From Streptosporangium album (GTDB lineage Bacteria > Actinomycetota > Actinomycetes > Streptosporangiales > Streptosporangiaceae), in NCBI RefSeq assembly GCF_014203795.1, contig NZ_JACHJU010000001.1:4464001-4528000 (forward strand): a DNA stretch of 64,000 nucleotides, read 5' to 3'. The translations under genes were made by a program, and so were the position numbers. Positions 35,436 through 44,376 of the stretch are shown piece after piece. The notes beneath the pieces were generated by a model, which was given only the letters and a program-made list of their open reading frames with translations, was not told the origin of the DNA and made no database searches. The first letter of the stretch is position 1; each line of letters opens with the position of its first letter.

Positions 35436-36392
35436 ATGTGGTGTCACACAGCCACGGCCAGGGCGTTGACCGCCCTGTCCGTACTGATGGCCGTCGTGGT
35501 CGCGTGTGGCGCCGACGGGCCCCGGCCGTCGCCGTTGCTGATCGCCACGGGCCAGCGCGGGGGCGTCTACTTCGACTACGGCACCGGGCTGGCCAAGGCG
35601 ATCGCCGGCGAGCTCCCCGGTCTCAGTCCACGGGTGCTCACCACCGGCGCGTCGGTGGACAACCTGCGGATGATCGCGTCCGGGCGGGCCGACGTCGCGT
35701 TCACCCTGGCCGACTCGGCCGCGCTCGCCGTACAGGGTGCCCCGCCCTTCGACCGCCCACAGCCGGTGCGGGCGCTCGCCCGGCTGTACGACAACTATGT
35801 CCACCTGGTCGTCCGGGCCGGTTCGGACATCACGTCCCTGGCCCGCCTGCGCGGCAAGGTGATCTCTGTCGGCGCGGCGGGGTCGGGGACGGAGATCATC
35901 GCGGAACGGCTGTTGAACGTCGCGGATCTCGATCCTGACCGGGATCTGACGGTCCACAGGATGAACCTGGAGACGTCGGCGGAGGCGCTGCGCGCGGGAA
36001 CGGTCGACGCGTTCTTCTTCTCCGGAGGGCTGCCCACCAAGACGATCAGCGGGCTCGCGGGCCAGAGACTCATCCGCCTCGTCGATCTGCGCTCGTACGC
36101 GGCCCCGATGCGGCGACGCCATGGCGAGTTCTACAGCGAGCGCACGATCCCCGCTTCCACCTATGGCCTGCCGGAGAGCGGCACGATCGGCATACCCGAC
36201 TACCTGGTCGTGCGGGAGGACATGGACGAGGCGCTGGCCTATGCCCTGACGGAGCTGCTGTTCACCCATCGAGAGGCGCTGGAACAGGCGCACCCGGAGG
36301 CCCGCAGGCTCAACGTGCGCGCCGCGTTGTCGACGGACCCGATCCCCCTGCATCCCGGAGCGGTCCGCTACTACCGGGGCACGCGTTTCTGA
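35436..36392 (+). CDS. TAXI-family solute-binding lipoprotein
   Basis: The 318-residue product starts with a lipoprotein signal (ALSVLMAVVVACGADG, Cys at 24) and has the TAXI (TRAP-associated) binding fold, seen in IATGQRGGVYFDYGTGLAK and RADVAFTLADSAAL. No TRAP membrane subunits are next to it. Its 3' end overlaps the convergent sensor kinase gene by 22 bp. It may deliver a carboxylate to a distant carrier or act as an external co-sensor for the kinase. Confidence 0.87.
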   Translation: MWCHTATARALTALSVLMAVVVACGADGPRPSPLLIATGQRGGVYFDYGTGLAKAIAGELPGLSPRVLTTGASVDNLRMIASGRADVAFTLADSAALAVQGAPPFDRPQPVRALARLYDNYVHLVVRAGSDITSLARLRGKVISVGAAGSGTEIIAERLLNVADLDPDRDLTVHRMNLETSAEALRAGTVDAFFFSGGLPTKTISGLAGQRLIRLVDLRSYAAPMRRRHGEFYSERTIPASTYGLPESGTIGIPDYLVVREDMDEALAYALTELLFTHREALEQAHPEARRLNVRAALSTDPIPLHPGAVRYYRGTRF

Positions 36393-37765
36393 GATTCCAG
36401 GCGCAGCCGTACCCTGACGTCCAGGCCGGACGGCTCCCGCGCGAGCAGGTCGACGGAGCCGCCGGACGCCGCCACCAGCACCGCGACGATCGACAGGCCC
36501 AGCCCGGAACCGTCCACGTTCTGGTGGGCGGGGGATCGCCAGAACCGCCCCAGCGCCCGCGTGCGAGCCTCTTCCGGAAGCCCTGGCCCGTTGTCGAGGA
36601 CATGGATCTCCGCCAGATCGTCCGCCTGCTCGACGTGCACCGTCACCTCGTCCGCTCCGAACTTCAGCGCATTGTCGATCAGAGCGTCCAGCAGCTGGTC
36701 CAACGCCTCGGGCACGGTCAGGACACACCCGCCGAGGCCGCCGGTACGGCGGAGCGTCACCCCGAGCTCCGCCGCCCGGGGACGCCAGGCGTCCAGCCGC
36801 CGGTCGGCGGTGTCGGCGGCGTCGACCGCGACCAGGTCGGCGCCGCCCGTCTCGTTCTGGTGCCTCTCCGCGCGGGCGAGCGCGAGCAGCCCCTCCAGCG
36901 TCCGGGCGAGGCGCTCGGTCTCTTCGAGGGTGAGCTCGTGTTCGTGCCGGCCACTGGCACGCAGGTGATCCGCGAGGTTCTCCACCCGGAGCCGGAGCGC
37001 GCCGAGAGGGGTGCGCAACTGGTGGCTGGCCTGGGAGACGAACGTGCGCTGCCGCTCGAGCATCTCGGTCATGGTGTCCGCCATCACGTTGAAGGAGACG
37101 GCCAGACGCCGCAGCTCCGGTGGCCCGGTGGCATGGGCGACCCGGGCCTCCAGCCGTCCCTCGGTGATGTCGTGAGTGACCGCGTCGAGTTCGTGGACGG
37201 GACGGAGCGTCCAGCGGGCCAGGCGTCTGGCCGCGAACCAGGTCAGACCGAGCGCGATCAGGCAGCCCAGAGTGATCATTGCCCAGATCCCGGCGATCCG
37301 GCCACGTAACCGGTCGGTGGGTCCGGCGGTGACCGCCGCCCCCACCACCTCCCCCTCCCGGATCACCGGCTCGACGATCACCAGCTCCTCGGCCCGCCAC
37401 GGCCAGATGGTCTCAAGTTCGGGCCGGTCGGCGGAGAGCCCTCGCTCGATCAGCTTCCGGGTCCGCGCACCGGCGAGGGACAGGGTGGGCGGCGAGACCG
37501 AGAGGGGCCGTCCGTCCCGGTCCACCACGGCGGCACCGATGCCGAACAGCCCGTGGTAGCGGGCGAGCTCGGCGCGCAGCCGTCCGCTCTGTCCCGAGCG
37601 CAGCGCGGGCTCGGCCAGCGAGGCGAACCGCAGGGTGTCTCCCTGCTGCTCGATGAAGGCGGTCTGGGTGTCGCGCGCCGCGACGTTGGCCGCGAACGGC
37701 ACCGTGAGTGTGACCAGCGACAGGGCCAGCAGCGACATGTAGATGGTCAGCAGGCGGCGGCGCAC
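36371..37765 (-). CDS. OmpR-partner sensor histidine kinase
   Basis: The 464-residue kinase has a first membrane helix (about 7-28), a TctE-like extracellular region, a second helix (about 155-175), HAMP, HisKA with the phosphorylated His in FVSQASHQLRTPLGALRLRV, and HATPase_c (LIDNALKFGADE, DNGPGLPEE, GSGLGLSIVAVLV). The start is a GTG one base after the response regulator stop. It overlaps the 3' end of the TAXI gene. The arrangement recalls TctDE, which responds to tricarboxylates. Confidence 0.92.
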   Translation of the reverse strand: MRRRLLTIYMSLLALSLVTLTVPFAANVAARDTQTAFIEQQGDTLRFASLAEPALRSGQSGRLRAELARYHGLFGIGAAVVDRDGRPLSVSPPTLSLAGARTRKLIERGLSADRPELETIWPWRAEELVIVEPVIREGEVVGAAVTAGPTDRLRGRIAGIWAMITLGCLIALGLTWFAARRLARWTLRPVHELDAVTHDITEGRLEARVAHATGPPELRRLAVSFNVMADTMTEMLERQRTFVSQASHQLRTPLGALRLRVENLADHLRASGRHEHELTLEETERLARTLEGLLALARAERHQNETGGADLVAVDAADTADRRLDAWRPRAAELGVTLRRTGGLGGCVLTVPEALDQLLDALIDNALKFGADEVTVHVEQADDLAEIHVLDNGPGLPEEARTRALGRFWRSPAHQNVDGSGLGLSIVAVLVAASGGSVDLLAREPSGLDVRVRLRLESQKRVPR

Positions 37766-37766
37766 G

Positions 37767-38426
37767 TCAGGACTTCCGCATGCGGTAACCGATCCCCCGT
37801 ACGGTCTCGATCAGTCCGGGCTCGCTCAGCTTCGCGCGGAGGCTGGCCACGTGCACCTCCAGTGAGCGCGTCGCGCCGCCCCAGGTGGTCCGCCAGACCT
37901 CCGCGAGGATGCCCTCCCGGGTGACCACCGCTCCCTCCGCCCGGACCAGGGTCGCCAGCAGGTCGAACTCCTTACGCGTCAGCGGGATCTCCGCACCGTC
38001 CCTGCGGACCGAACGGCGGACGTGGTCCACTTCGAGGGAGCCGACTCGGGCACACTCGGCCGGTGCGTGGCGATGGCTCCTGACCCGGCGCATGACCGCT
38101 TCGATGCGCGCCTCCAGCTCGGCGATCCCGAACGGTTTGACGATGTAGTCGTCCGCCCCCGCCCGCAGACCCCGGACACGCTGCGCCTCCTCCCCGCGTG
38201 CCGTCGTGACGATGATCCCGATCTGGGAGTCCGCGCGGATCCGGCGCAGCACATCGACACCGTCCATGTCGGGCAGACCGAGATCCAGCAGCACCAGCTC
38301 CGCCCCGGCCGCGATCAGAGCCTCACCGCCCGACCGGGCCCGTTCGACCCGGTGGCCATGGCGCCGCAGAGCCGTCGTCAGCGCATCGGCGAACCTGTCG
38401 TCGTCTTCGACGAGCAGGATCCGCAT
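37767..38426 (-). CDS. OmpR-family response regulator
   Basis: The 219-residue regulator has a receiver domain (acceptor Asp in LVLLDLGLPDMDG, conserved Lys in DDYIVKPFGIAEL) and a winged-helix output domain (LTRKEFDLLATLV, then GATRSLEVHVASLRAKL). I take ATG at 38426, six bases after GGAG; two upstream ATG codons are closer to it. It is translated with the sensor kinase and is divergent from a dicarboxylate-type MFS gene, its most likely target. Confidence 0.93.
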   Translation of the reverse strand: MRILLVEDDDRFADALTTALRRHGHRVERARSGGEALIAAGAELVLLDLGLPDMDGVDVLRRIRADSQIGIIVTTARGEEAQRVRGLRAGADDYIVKPFGIAELEARIEAVMRRVRSHRHAPAECARVGSLEVDHVRRSVRRDGAEIPLTRKEFDLLATLVRAEGAVVTREGILAEVWRTTWGGATRSLEVHVASLRAKLSEPGLIETVRGIGYRMRKS

Positions 38427-38549
38427 CGACATCTCCAGAGGAAGCAAAGTCTCAACAGTAGCTCAGATCTGCGTCCGCACCCCTCGTCCCGGTGCGGCAC
38501 CGTCCGTAGGGTCACGGCAACCCCCAGATCACAACGGAGGAGATGGACT

Positions 38550-39911
38550 GTGAGTACAGCCGGAACGGGTCCTCACCTCGGTCAGGACGGACCAGCGGAG
38601 CGGTTGCCCGGAGAGCGGCGGGTCGTCGCCAACATCCTCAGGGGATCCATCGGCAACCTCATCGAATGGTACGACTGGTACACCTACGCCGCCTTCGCGA
38701 TCTACTTCGCGCCCGTCTTCTTCCCCGAGGGAGACTCGACGGCGCAGCTGCTGAACACCGCCGCCGTCTTCGCGGTCGGATTCCTCATGCGACCGCTGGG
38801 AGGATGGCTGCTCGGCCGGTACGCCGACCGCTACGGCCGCCGCAACGGGCTGACGCTCTCGGTCCTCATGATGGCGGCCGGAGCGCTGATCATCACGGTG
38901 GCTCCCGGTTACTCCTCCATCGGCGTCCTCGCCCCGGTGCTCCTCGTGGGAGCCCGGTTGCTGCAGGGCCTCTCGGTCGGAGGAGAGTACTCCACCTCCG
39001 CCACCTACCTCTCCGAGGTCGCCACACCGGGGAAGCGCGGCTTCTACTCGAGCTTCCAGTACGTCACGCTCGTCGCCGGGCAACTGGTCGCACTCACCGT
39101 GCAGATCATCCTGCAGCAGCTGCTCACCGCGCAGCAGTTGCAGGACTGGGGCTGGCGCATCGCCTTCGGCATCGGCACGCTCGGGGCGCTGGCGGTCATG
39201 TGGCTGCGCCGGGGCATGGAGGAGTCGGAGAGTTTCACCAGCCAGACGCAGACCGCCGGTTCCGCGCACGGGCAGGGCACGCTCCGCACCCTGATGAGAT
39301 ATCCGAAGGAGGTCTTCACCGTCGTCGGGCTGACCCTCGGCGGGACGGTCGCCTTCTACACCTACACCACGTACATGCAGAAGTTCATGGTGAACACCGC
39401 GGGGATGGAGAAGGAGACGGTGTCCTGGATCAACTTCCTGGCCCTGTCCGTCTTCATCTGCCTGCAGCCGATCGCCGGAGCACTGTCCGACCGGATCGGC
39501 CGCCGCGCGCTGCTGATGTTCTTCGGCATCGGCGGGACGCTGCTCACCGTGCCGATCCTCACCCTCCTGTCCGGCACCAGCAGTCCGGTGGGCGCGTTCT
39601 TCCTGATGCTGTCGGCCCTGTTCTTCGTAACCGGATACACCTCGATCAACGCCGTGGTGAAGGCGGAGATGTTCCCGACCCACATCCGGGCGCTCGGGGT
39701 CGGCCTGCCGTACGCGGTCACCGTGGCGGTCTTCGGCGGCACCGCCGAGTACGTGGCCCTCTGGTTCAAGCAGGCCGGGAACGAGTCCATGTTCTTCTGG
39801 TACGTCGCCGGGTGCGTGCTGATCTCCCTCGTCGTGTACGTCCGGATGCACGAGACCTCCCGCAGATCCCACATCGACGGCCATCACCCGGAGACGGTCA
39901 CCGGGTCGTGA
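38550..39911 (+). CDS. MFS metabolite:H+ symporter (KgtP/ShiA-type)
   Basis: The 453-residue carrier has twelve hydrophobic segments and signatures of the metabolite:H+ symporter branch: GNLIEWYDWYTYAAFAIYFA near the N-terminus, the RPLGGWLLGRYADRYGRR loop, and a GLSVGGEYS motif. Members import alpha-ketoglutarate, citrate, shikimate or other carboxylates. The GTG at 38550 has GGAGG upstream. Being divergent from the OmpR-type system and beside a TAXI protein, it suggests a carboxylate uptake module. Confidence 0.92.
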   Translation: MSTAGTGPHLGQDGPAERLPGERRVVANILRGSIGNLIEWYDWYTYAAFAIYFAPVFFPEGDSTAQLLNTAAVFAVGFLMRPLGGWLLGRYADRYGRRNGLTLSVLMMAAGALIITVAPGYSSIGVLAPVLLVGARLLQGLSVGGEYSTSATYLSEVATPGKRGFYSSFQYVTLVAGQLVALTVQIILQQLLTAQQLQDWGWRIAFGIGTLGALAVMWLRRGMEESESFTSQTQTAGSAHGQGTLRTLMRYPKEVFTVVGLTLGGTVAFYTYTTYMQKFMVNTAGMEKETVSWINFLALSVFICLQPIAGALSDRIGRRALLMFFGIGGTLLTVPILTLLSGTSSPVGAFFLMLSALFFVTGYTSINAVVKAEMFPTHIRALGVGLPYAVTVAVFGGTAEYVALWFKQAGNESMFFWYVAGCVLISLVVYVRMHETSRRSHIDGHHPETVTGS

Positions 39912-39929
39912 ACGGCCGGCGGGACGGGT

Positions 39930-41267
39930 TCAGTCCGTCCGGCTGAGGGTTTCGAGGACCCACCGGCCGGTCCGGAGCGCGCCCTCGCGGGTTTCACCGT
40001 GAGGGTCGCTCTCGCCGTTGCGCTGGTACTGGACGACGACCACGAGGTTGCCCGCGCGCATGACCACCCCCGTGTAGTAGGTGAGCTTGTTCGTGGCCTC
40101 CACCGTGTAGGCCTCCGCGGCGACTCCGGGGAGGGCCTTCGGGGGTTGGACCAGGGTCAGCGGCAGACCCGCCGATGTCTTGGTCCGCTCGCCCTCCTGT
40201 CTGAAGAAACGCAGATAGGCGGCGTGGGCCTTCTCGCCGGAGGAGGACCGCAGGGCCTCGACCCAGAGCACGTAGCGCATGCTCTGCGGCTGGCCGGTGT
40301 CCTGGCTGCGCCAGGAGCATCGGTCGGCCTGCTCCTTCGACGGGCCGGAATCCAGCCACAGTTCGGCCGCCTGCTCCTTCGAGATCAGGGCGCAGGGGTC
40401 GGGAGCCTTGGCGAAGAAGGTGGGGATCGGCGCGGCGGCCCGCGCCGGGCCGGAGGGGCGGGGCCAGAACCAGAAGGCGGCGCCCGCCGCCACGGCGACG
40501 GCGGCCACGGCCGCCACGGCGACGACGAGGGGCCGGCGGGGGAAGGCGGCCGGCCGTGGGGCGAGCCTCTCCAGGGACAGGCGGACCGAGGTGGCGTCGG
40601 GGCGGTGGGCGGGATCGTCCGCCAGCAGGCCTTCCAGGAGCGGGGCCAGTGGGCCTTCCACGGGCGGGGCAGCCGTGCCGGAGCCTGGGGCGAGGGCGGC
40701 CAGGGGCGTTCCGTCCGGCATGTGGGGGACGGTCTGGGATCCGGTGTCCGGAGACCGTCCCTCGACGGCGGTGAACAGGGTGGCGCCCAGGTCCCGTAGG
40801 TCGCCGGTGGGGGCAGGGGCCACGATCCCGGTCAGCACGACCCGGCCGTCGGAGGCGAGCAGCACGGTCTCCGGGGTCGCCGCGAGATGGACACCCCGTC
40901 CGTGGGCGGCGGCCAGCGCGTCCAGCACGCGCAGGCCCACCTCTGCCGCCCGTCCGGCGGAGAGCGGCCCGTCGGAGCGGACGGTCTGGACCAGCGAACG
41001 CCCCTCGACCGACTCCAGGACCAGCCACACCCGGTCGGGAGCGGAGATCACGTCGTGGAGGGTGGCGATACCGGGGTGCCGGAGGCCGGACGCGGCGCGG
41101 ATCTGGCCGAGGAGCCAGTCGCGGTGCGGGCTCGGAGGCGGGAGCCGTACCTCGGCGATCGTGACGTCGCGGTTGAGCAGCTCGTCGCGGGACCGCCAGG
41201 TGGTGCCCATGCGGTCGCGGCGCTCCAGCAGGCGGTACCGTCCGGCGAGCAGATTGGGATCGGTCAT
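39930..41267 (-). CDS. Membrane Ser/Thr pseudokinase with exported domain (fourth of cassette)
   Basis: The 445-residue protein has a recognisable kinase fold but lost catalysis: the glycine loop is degraded (RRDRMGTTW), the VAIK lysine is Ala (DVTIAEV, about 36-42), HRDxKxxN is replaced by VHLAATPETV (about 126-135), and DFG by TGI (about 146-148). A membrane helix at about 250-270 is followed by an exported domain with the cassette's shared pattern DPCALISKEQAAELW...CSW. It starts 27 bp after the active kinase gene. Presumed scaffold or allosteric partner. Confidence 0.88.
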   Translation of the reverse strand: MTDPNLLAGRYRLLERRDRMGTTWRSRDELLNRDVTIAEVRLPPPSPHRDWLLGQIRAASGLRHPGIATLHDVISAPDRVWLVLESVEGRSLVQTVRSDGPLSAGRAAEVGLRVLDALAAAHGRGVHLAATPETVLLASDGRVVLTGIVAPAPTGDLRDLGATLFTAVEGRSPDTGSQTVPHMPDGTPLAALAPGSGTAAPPVEGPLAPLLEGLLADDPAHRPDATSVRLSLERLAPRPAAFPRRPLVVAVAAVAAVAVAAGAAFWFWPRPSGPARAAAPIPTFFAKAPDPCALISKEQAAELWLDSGPSKEQADRCSWRSQDTGQPQSMRYVLWVEALRSSSGEKAHAAYLRFFRQEGERTKTSAGLPLTLVQPPKALPGVAAEAYTVEATNKLTYYTGVVMRAGNLVVVVQYQRNGESDPHGETREGALRTGRWVLETLSRTD

Positions 41268-41294
41268 TCCCGTCGCTCCGCGGTCCCGGACCTC

Positions 41295-42806
41295 TCAGTC
41301 ACGGTTGTTCAGCCCCTCAGCGATCAGACGGGCGGCGCGGAGAGCGTGGCGGCGCAGCTCCGTGTCGACGAGCTTTCCCTTCCGCGAGACGTTGACCTCG
41401 ATCAGCAGGTTGCTGACCCGGAAACGGATCAGGGCGCTGACCCGCTCCAGAGCACGGATGTCGTAGGCGAAGGCCTCCTTGCCGACCCGGGTCACGTTCT
41501 TCACGGGACCGGTACCGCCGAATGGGCCCGTCCCCTCGTCGGCGGCGATCTTGGTGCGCTCGGCGGCGAAGAACTCGTGGGCCGCCTCGGGGGCGGTCTT
41601 CCCCGGCACGGCCGCCTGATGGCCGACGGAGACCCGGAGCCGGCGCACATCGGTGGGGCCGTCCCAACTACAGGAGGCCTCCCGGTCCTGCTCGGCCTTT
41701 ATGCCCGTCGGGCGGGTCGCCCCCGGAACCACGGTCCGGCTCTGGGCCTCGGTCAGCAGGGTGCACGGGTCGGGGGCGGAGTCGAACCGCCCGGCAGGGG
41801 AGTCGGCGGCGACGGGAGAGGCCGTGGCCGCCACGGGCTCCTCCGAGGGCGTTCCGAGCACCACGGCGGCCACGGCGGCCGCACCCACCACCACGACCGC
41901 CGCCGCCCCGACGAGCCACCCCGTACGGCGGGGCTTGGGGGGCGTCTCCGGCGCCGGCGACGGCGGGGAGAGCGGACCGGCCGGCAGGCCCTGGGCGACC
42001 CGCTGCAACGCCGTACGGAGAGCGGCCTCTCCGGGGCGGTCCCTGGGATCCTTCGTCAGCAGGGCGAGCAGCACGGGGGTCAGGCCGCCCGCCCGCGCGG
42101 GCAGCGGGGTCTGCTCGGTGAGCACCGCGCCGAGGGTGGCGGCCGGCACGCCGCGCTGGAAAGGACTCCGGCCCTCGGCGGCGGTGTAGAGGGTCGCGCC
42201 CAGGGACCACAGGTCGGCGGCCGGGCCGTCGCCGGTGCCGCGCAGCCGCTCCGGTGCCATGTAGCCGGGGGAGCCGACCAGCGCGTTCGGGGAGGTGAGC
42301 TGGACGTCGCCCTCCAGTGCGGCGATGCCGAAGTCGGTCAGCAGCACCCCGCCGTCGTGGGCGAGCATGATGTTGGCCGGTTTCACGTCGCGGTGCACGA
42401 TGCCCCGGCTGTGCGCCAGGGTGAGCGCGTCGAGCACCGCCAGGCCGATCGCGGCCACCCGCTGCGAGGGGAGCGGCCCGTCCCGGCGGACCACCTGGGC
42501 CAGGGAGCGACCCCTGACCAGGTCCATCACGATCCACGGGCGGCCGTCCTGGGCGATGACGTCGTGCACGGTCACGATGGACGGGTGTCCCAGCCGGGCG
42601 GCGGCCCGGGCCTCCCGGAGGGTCCGCTCCCGCATCTCGGCACGCTGAGCCTCGGGGAGGGTCGGGTCGAGCTTGACCTCCTTGATCGCCACCTCGCGGT
42701 GGAGCAGATCGTCCTCGGCGCGCCAGACCACGCCCATCCCGCCCGCGCCGAGCCGTTCGATCGCCCGGTAGCGGCCCGCGAGCACGGGGAGCGGCGGGTC
42801 AGCCAT
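41295..42806 (-). CDS. Membrane Ser/Thr protein kinase, active type (third of cassette)
   Basis: The 503-residue protein has all kinase motifs: glycine loop GAGGMGVVW (20-28), lysine K42 (VAIKEV), HRDVKPAN (138-145), DFG (158-160) and the activation-segment GSPGYMAPERL. A membrane helix lies at about 310-330, and an exported domain carries DPCTLLTEAQSRTVV...CSWDG, related to those of the three neighbours. No PASTA repeats. Its first 8 bp overlap the upstream pseudokinase gene, so the two are coupled. Confidence 0.93.
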   Translation of the reverse strand: MADPPLPVLAGRYRAIERLGAGGMGVVWRAEDDLLHREVAIKEVKLDPTLPEAQRAEMRERTLREARAAARLGHPSIVTVHDVIAQDGRPWIVMDLVRGRSLAQVVRRDGPLPSQRVAAIGLAVLDALTLAHSRGIVHRDVKPANIMLAHDGGVLLTDFGIAALEGDVQLTSPNALVGSPGYMAPERLRGTGDGPAADLWSLGATLYTAAEGRSPFQRGVPAATLGAVLTEQTPLPARAGGLTPVLLALLTKDPRDRPGEAALRTALQRVAQGLPAGPLSPPSPAPETPPKPRRTGWLVGAAAVVVVGAAAVAAVVLGTPSEEPVAATASPVAADSPAGRFDSAPDPCTLLTEAQSRTVVPGATRPTGIKAEQDREASCSWDGPTDVRRLRVSVGHQAAVPGKTAPEAAHEFFAAERTKIAADEGTGPFGGTGPVKNVTRVGKEAFAYDIRALERVSALIRFRVSNLLIEVNVSRKGKLVDTELRRHALRAARLIAEGLNNRD

Positions 42807-44376
42807 CGGTCTTCAGGGACTGGGTGAGCCAGCGGGCGACCTGCTGCGCGCCTTCTGCGATCTTGCCGTCGCTGTCTTCCTTGACGCCGCCCCGTTCGTA
42901 GTCGACCTGGGCGGTCAGGTTGCCGACCCGGAAGACCACGGTCGACTTGTAGGAGCCGCCGTAGAGGTTGATCGAGCTGTAGCCGCCCGTGCTGTAGGCC
43001 TCCTCGCCTATCCCCTTAAGGGTCTGGGGCGGTGCGGGCTTCGGGGTCGCGAACTTGCCGCTCTCCACGGAGTCGGTCTTCTTGCCGGCCAGGAACTCCT
43101 TCGCCCGCTGGACCCCGGAGGCGTCCGGTTTCTGGGCGACCAGCCGTACGCGCAGGTCGAACTTCTCCGTGCTGGGCTTGCGCCAGTCGAGCTGGTTGAG
43201 CCAGTCACACGCGCCGGTTTCGACCTCCGAGCTTCGAAACCCCGGCACGACCTCGTCCGCCTGCTTCTCGTCGAGCAGGCTGCAGGCCCGGGGCACGGTG
43301 GAGAACAGTCCCTTGGCGCCGGCGCCGGCGCCGGTGGCGGGCTCGGAGGCGGGGGCACTCTCACCGGACGCCGAGGTGAGCAGGACACCGACGGTGACCG
43401 CCATGCCGACGAGCAGGACACCGGTCAGCGCGACGATCGGGCGGGGCACGAGCACCCCGCCCCGCGAGCCGGAGCGTTCGGTCGGGCCCGTCTCCTCACC
43501 CCGCGAGGAGACACGCGGAGGGGGGGAGACCTGGACGAGATCCTGCGAGGCGGGGACCTCGTGGGGAGGCGGGGACGGGTGCCCGTGAAGGGCCGGTGAG
43601 GGCCGTGGCGGGGCCGACAGGTCGAAGGCGGGCTGGGGCGGCAGGGTCGCCGCCGGGTCGAAGGGCGGCTCCGGCGGGGGTGAGGCCGCCGAGGTCAGCA
43701 CCGCGGCGGTGACGTCCGGGTCGGCCCCCGCCGGGACGGGCCGCGGGCCGGAGGCGGGAAACGGAGCGGGCAGCAGGTGCGGGGACGACGGCTCCGGAGA
43801 CGGCGGGACCGCCATCGGGGACGACGTGTCCGCGGGGGCGGGGGCCGCGCCGCCGTTCCGGGAGATGTCGAGCAGGGCGTTGCGCAGGGTGCCGGGATCG
43901 GGCCGCTGCGCCGGATCACCGGAGAGCAGACGGAACAGCATCGGGCCGATCGGGCCCGCGTTGTCCAGGGAGCCTCCGGGTGACGGCGGGCGACCCTCGA
44001 CGGCGGTGTAGAGGGTGGCGCCGAGCGACCACAGGTCGGCCGCCGGGCCCGTCACGCCCTCGGGGGCGGTGAAGGTCGGGGACCGGAAGGTCGGCGTGCC
44101 GAGGACGATCTGGTCGTGGGGGCCGATCAGCACCGAGCCGGGCCGTACGTCGCCGTGGAGCATCCCCTGGTTGTGCACGGTCACGAGCTGGTCCAGCACG
44201 GCCAGGCCGACGGCGGCGACCTGCTGCGGAGCCATCGGCCCGAGCCGTCCGATCGTCTGCTCCAGCGAGACCTGCTCCAGCACCGCGGGGCTCGGTGCGC
44301 CGCCGGGGACCGGTCCGGCGCCGTTGTGCCTGCCGGAGTGCCTGCCCTGCGGCGGGGGGACGTCTGGGTGGTTCAT
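42799..44376 (-). CDS. Membrane pseudokinase lacking the N-lobe (second of cassette)
   Basis: The 525-residue product starts with a Pro/Gly-rich tail and then enters directly at the kinase C-lobe (SLEQTIGRLGPMAPQQVAAV), so the ATP-binding N-lobe is absent. The catalytic loop is HGDVRPGSV (about 74-82) and DFG is missing, yet the GPAADLWSLGATLYTAVEGR structural motif is intact. A long Pro-rich linker, a membrane helix (about 310-335) and the cassette's cysteine domain (CSLLDEKQADEVV...CDWLN) follow. It overlaps both neighbours. Confidence 0.87.
   Translation of the reverse strand: MNHPDVPPPQGRHSGRHNGAGPVPGGAPSPAVLEQVSLEQTIGRLGPMAPQQVAAVGLAVLDQLVTVHNQGMLHGDVRPGSVLIGPHDQIVLGTPTFRSPTFTAPEGVTGPAADLWSLGATLYTAVEGRPPSPGGSLDNAGPIGPMLFRLLSGDPAQRPDPGTLRNALLDISRNGGAAPAPADTSSPMAVPPSPEPSSPHLLPAPFPASGPRPVPAGADPDVTAAVLTSAASPPPEPPFDPAATLPPQPAFDLSAPPRPSPALHGHPSPPPHEVPASQDLVQVSPPPRVSSRGEETGPTERSGSRGGVLVPRPIVALTGVLLVGMAVTVGVLLTSASGESAPASEPATGAGAGAKGLFSTVPRACSLLDEKQADEVVPGFRSSEVETGACDWLNQLDWRKPSTEKFDLRVRLVAQKPDASGVQRAKEFLAGKKTDSVESGKFATPKPAPPQTLKGIGEEAYSTGGYSSINLYGGSYKSTVVFRVGNLTAQVDYERGGVKEDSDGKIAEGAQQVARWLTQSLKTDG

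Noticed and set aside
42799..44376. Active kinase
   Set aside because: The N-lobe, the ATP lysine and DFG are all missing, so it is listed as a pseudokinase.
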